A DNA stretch of 6,660 nucleotides from Candidatus Zambryskiibacteriota bacterium (GTDB lineage: Bacteria; Patescibacteriota; Minisyncoccia; Phycocordibacterales; Zambryskibacteraceae). The stretch covers positions 1 to 6,660 of the forward strand of contig JANLIM010000016.1 in assembly GCA_024654145.1 (NCBI GenBank), given 5' to 3'. The translations under genes and the position numbers were made by a program. How positions within the stretch are numbered: the stretch's first letter is position 1; each line of letters starts with the position of its first letter. Under the pieces are notes generated by a model that was not told the origin of the DNA, did no database searches, and saw only the letters and a program-made list of their open reading frames with translations. Positions 4,903-6,660 of the stretch are shown here, in pieces.

Positions 4903-5802
4903 ATGTTTTTCATCAGACACAGGAAAATATGGTTCGCTTTCTCTACACTGCTTATTCTTGTATCCTTTTACGCCATGTTTGTATATGGCTTCAATCTCTC
5001 AATCGACTTCAGGGGAGGGACTATTACCGAAGTGCGTTATGACGGAGAGCGACCTAACAAAGATTCTTTGGAAAGCGCTATTGGTACATTGGGCTTGGGC
5101 GGATTCTCTGTGCGCCCATCCGGCGAAGATAGCTACGTTATCCGTACCAAGGATTTAACTGAAGCAGACAGAGCCAACCTCGGTACGGCGCTCTCACTTT
5201 CAAGCTCCACTTATACAATAGAAAGGCAGAACACTATCGGCCCGACAGCTGGTGCCGAACTCAGAAGCAAGGCTGTGAAAGCTATCGCCGTGGTGGTGCT
5301 TATGATAGTGCTTTTTATCACCTTCGCCTTCCGCAAAGTTTCCAAGCCTGTGGGGGCGTGGAAATACGCTCTGGTAACGATCGTGGCTCTTGCGCATGAT
5401 GTCATCATCCCTACAGGAATCTTCGTCTGGCTCGGGTATCTGGCCGGGTTCGAGATAGATCTTCTTTTCGTTTCGGGCCTTCTCGCCATACTCGGCTACT
5501 CGGTGCACGATACTATTGTCGTCTTCGACCGTGTACGAGAAAATCTATCAATTAATATGGAGAAGAATGTTAAGGAAGAGTTCGAGACAACGGTAGGGAA
5601 ATCAGTTACTCAAACACTCGCTCGTTCTATCAACACCTCTCTTACTACCTTTATTTTGCTCCTCGCACTCTATTTCTTCGGCCCAGCTGCGACCAAGCAA
5701 TTCTCCCTCCTTCTCGGCATCGGTATTATCGTCGGAGCGTATTCATCTATCTTCGTAGCATCACCACTCCTTGTCACTTTGTATAAATTGCAGAAGAAAT
5801 AA
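4903..5802 (+). CDS. secF: Protein translocase subunit SecF
   Basis: 299 residues, the partner of SecD in the same complex. TM1 (about 10-30) leads into the outer-domain motif SIDFRGGT (33-40), then a short extracytoplasmic domain to about 110, the pre-TM2 signature IGPTAGAELR (112-121), TM2 (126-143), ALAHDV (162-167), the SecF TM4 signature ILGYSVHDTIVVFDRVREN (196-214), SINTSLTT (243-250 region) and a last helix ending GAYSSIFVASPLLV. All family hallmarks are present and the length is normal. It starts 24 nt after the SecD stop, with no Shine-Dalgarno visible upstream of ATG 4903. The separate secD and secF genes, as opposed to a fused secDF, match most bacteria. Read-through from the promoter at 2026 is the likely source of transcription, as no clear internal promoter was found. 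Confidence 0.97.
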   Translation: MFFIRHRKIWFAFSTLLILVSFYAMFVYGFNLSIDFRGGTITEVRYDGERPNKDSLESAIGTLGLGGFSVRPSGEDSYVIRTKDLTEADRANLGTALSLSSSTYTIERQNTIGPTAGAELRSKAVKAIAVVVLMIVLFITFAFRKVSKPVGAWKYALVTIVALAHDVIIPTGIFVWLGYLAGFEIDLLFVSGLLAILGYSVHDTIVVFDRVRENLSINMEKNVKEEFETTVGKSVTQTLARSINTSLTTFILLLALYFFGPAATKQFSLLLGIGIIVGAYSSIFVASPLLVTLYKLQKK

Positions 5803-5844
5803 ATCTACATACGCCATTAGTTCCCTGTGGTGAAGTGATAGCGT

Positions 5845-5882
5845 ATACGATAACTTTACGCCATGGCTCGAAGTTATCGTAT
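5845..5882. repeat. Perfect 12-bp inverted repeat (hairpin 1)
   Basis: ATACGATAACTT (5845-5856) and AAGTTATCGTAT (5871-5882) pair without mismatch around a 14-nt loop that contains the palindrome CCATGG. It lies 42 nt after the secF stop and has no T tract on either side, so it is more likely an mRNA 3'-end stabiliser, a Rho-linked end or a protein site than a standard terminator. Confidence 0.7.
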
Positions 5883-5893
5883 GGTAAATTTAG

Positions 5894-5931
5894 ATACATT
5901 ATAATAAAGCTATAGCGGGCTTATAATGTAT
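5894..5931. repeat. Perfect 11-bp inverted repeat (hairpin 2)
   Basis: ATACATTATAA (5894-5904) and TTATAATGTAT (5921-5931) are perfectly complementary around a 16-nt loop holding the palindrome GCTATAGC. Each arm contains a TATAAT-like -10, one per strand (minus 5903-5898, plus 5922-5927), so the site could carry divergent weak promoters. No good -35 accompanies either. Confidence 0.65.
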
Positions 5932-5932
5932 G

Positions 5933-5962
5933 CTGAACGGCTTAGCTTTTTGAGCTGTTTAG
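5933..5962 (+). repeat. Imperfect 10-bp hairpin (hairpin 3)
   Basis: CTGAACGGCT (5933-5942) pairs with AGCTGTTTAG (5953-5962) through ten pairs including two G-U, so it would form as RNA from the plus strand. It begins one base after hairpin 2, giving a compact three-stem array. Confidence 0.45.
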
Positions 5963-6003
5963 AGTGCTTTGGTTGAGCCTTATTTTGGGGCACTTAGGGG
6001 GAG

Positions 6004-6031
6004 TTGACGCGTGCATTTTTATCCGTATACT
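6004..6031 (+). promoter_or_regulatory. Ribosomal RNA operon promoter
   Basis: TTGACG (6004-6009), a 16-bp spacer and TATACT (6026-6031) give five of six matches in each box, the best sigma-70-type promoter upstream of the 16S gene. The start would be near 6038, leaving a pre-16S leader of about 225 nt. A weaker second pair (TTGAGA 6069-6074, TATAGA 6095-6100, 20-bp spacer) is possible but not convincing. Confidence 0.65.
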
Positions 6032-6103
6032 TACCTCCACGTCTTAACTAACGCTTAAAACCGTCGAGTTGAGACGGGATCTTTCACAATTGAATATAGA
6101 TTG

Positions 6104-6132
6104 AGAACACGTGCAAAACACTGTTCTATTCT
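6104..6132 (+). promoter_or_regulatory. Pre-rRNA leader hairpin with possible boxA
   Basis: AGAACA (6104-6109) pairs with TGTTCT (6122-6127), and GTG with CAC just inside after a bulged C, around loop CAAAA. The 3' part, TGTTCTATTCTAAAA (6122-6136), resembles boxA antitermination sequences of rRNA leaders (bacterial forms near TGTTCTTTGAAAA), which would bind NusB/NusE. The match is partial. Confidence 0.3.
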
Positions 6133-6146
6133 AAAAAATGAAACCA

Positions 6147-6179
6147 GCCGCATCTCTAACAGCAACTATGGGATGCGGC
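6147..6179 (+). other. Pre-rRNA leader hairpin
   Basis: GCCGCATC (6147-6154) and GATGCGGC (6172-6179) form a perfect GC-rich 8-bp stem with a 17-nt loop, 84 nt before the 16S 5' end. No T tract follows, so it should not terminate. It may be a processing or antitermination structure in the leader. Confidence 0.55.
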
Positions 6180-6263
6180 ATTGAGCAGGATAAAACTCGA
6201 GACAACTGTGCAAAAGTAGAAGATTATAGAAAATATATTTTTCTCTCTTTTGTTCCGTTCATC

Positions 6264-6660
6264 TTAATTCAGAGTTTGATCCTAGCTCAGGATGAACGCT
6301 GGCGGCGTGGATAAGGCATGCAAGTCAAACGGACACTTACGCAAGTTTGTGTTAGTGGCAGACGAGTTAGTAACACGTAGGTACCTCCCCCGAAGTCAGG
6401 AATAATCCCGCGAAAGCGGGACTAATACCTGATAGTCTCTTCGGAGTAAAGAAGCAATTCGCTTGGGAAAGGGCCTGCGGAGTATCAGCTAGTTGGTAGG
6501 GTAATGGCCTACCAAGGCAATGACGCTTAGGGGACCTGAGAGGGTGACCCCCAACGATGGAACTGAGATACGGTCCATACACCTACGGGTGGCCGCAGTC
6601 AAGAACCTTCCACAATGGACGAAAGTCTGATGGAGCGACGCCGCGTGATGGATGAAGTCC
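6264..6660 (+). rRNA. rrs: 16S ribosomal RNA, 5' portion, cut by window edge
   Basis: The 5' end is placed at about 6264 by aligning AGAGTTTGATC (6271-6281) with E. coli position 8. About the first 397 nt of the gene are present and the rest lies beyond the window. Recognised blocks include GATGAACGCTGGCGGCG, GCATGCAAGTC, the AGTTGGTAGGGTAATGGCCT segment, ACTGAGATACGGTCC, the CTACGGG loop and GACGCCGCGTG. The sequence differs from most bacteria in ways known for Parcubacteria: A6284 in the 27F site, ACACCTACGGGTGGCCGC (6579-6596) at the EUB338 site, and AGTCAAGAACCTTCCACAAT near 6597. No intron is seen in this part. A promoter and leader stand upstream, so this is the start of an rrn operon; 23S and 5S are not in view. 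Confidence 0.97.

Larger units (their letters stand above)
5803..6263 (+). other. Non-coding stretch between secF and 16S rRNA
   Basis: This 461-nt stretch holds no convincing protein gene on either strand. It contains, in order, three adjacent hairpins (5845-5962), a weak fourth pairing (AGTGC 5963-5967 with GCACT 5990-5994), the rRNA promoter (6004-6031) and a pre-16S leader with two hairpins and a possible boxA. No hairpin is followed by a T tract, so I see no standard intrinsic terminator for secDF. Confidence 0.75.

Noticed and set aside
4862..5158. 98-codon plus-strand frame overlapping the end of secD and the start of secF
   Set aside because: It overlaps the clear SecF frame for most of its length and has no recognisable motif or ribosome binding site.
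5845..5931. A dif or lox-type recombination site (arms contain ATAACTT/AAGTTAT and TTATAATGTAT)
   Set aside because: The arms are separated by 14 and 16 nt, not the 6-8 nt of Xer/Cre sites, and the full arm consensus is not met. The resemblance is to short AT-rich strings only.
6147..6179. Intrinsic terminator upstream of 16S
   Set aside because: The 8-bp GC-rich stem is followed by ATTGAGCAGG, not by a T tract, and a terminator inside the rRNA leader would be unexpected.
6367..6582. 71-codon minus-strand frame
   Set aside because: It lies wholly inside the 16S rRNA gene and is an artefact of rRNA sequence.

Overview
The window looks like genomic DNA from a Patescibacteria (CPR) bacterium, most likely of the Parcubacteria. 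The strongest evidence is the 5' quarter of a 16S rRNA gene at the right end. It is clearly bacterial, but it carries the deviations known from Parcubacteria: an A inside the 27F primer site, compensated changes in the EUB338 site, and the block CAGTCAAGAACCTTCCACAA where most bacteria read CAGTGGGGAATATTGCACAA. TAA, TAG and TGA all end genes here, so the standard bacterial code fits, without the UGA-Gly recoding of Gracilibacteria and Absconditabacteria. Most genes have no visible Shine-Dalgarno sequence.

Layout, left to right. (1) A family-4 glycosyltransferase on the minus strand, cut by the left edge (1-960). (2) A divergent 75-residue orphan gene with its own promoter, Shine-Dalgarno sequence and terminator (960-1291). 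(3) A minus-strand gene for a membrane-anchored PaaX-like/Cas2-like protein, bounded exactly at its start and stop codons by two same-orientation 40-bp palindromic repeats (1317-1964). (4) A promoter and a roughly 120-nt leader that can fold into a long stem ending on the next start codon (2003-2165). (5) A plus-strand, probably co-transcribed series: polyprenyl-phosphate sugar transferase, secD, secF (2165-5802). (6) A 460-nt non-coding stretch with three adjacent hairpins, a strong rRNA promoter and the pre-16S leader (5803-6263). (7) The partial 16S rRNA gene.

Together, the two glycosylation enzymes suggest synthesis of a surface glycan or glycoconjugate: the sugar transferase would load the first sugar-phosphate on the lipid carrier and the GT4 enzyme would extend it. 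SecD and SecF form the accessory membrane complex that helps proteins out of the SecYEG channel. The Cas2-like gene with its palindromic ends looks like an independent unit lying between these loci.

The items most worth a second look are the Cas2-like gene with its paired palindromes, the structured leader before the sugar transferase (either a cis-regulatory RNA or a small inserted element with an ATGAG target duplication), and a dispersed PEPVEG-type repeat translated inside SecD.
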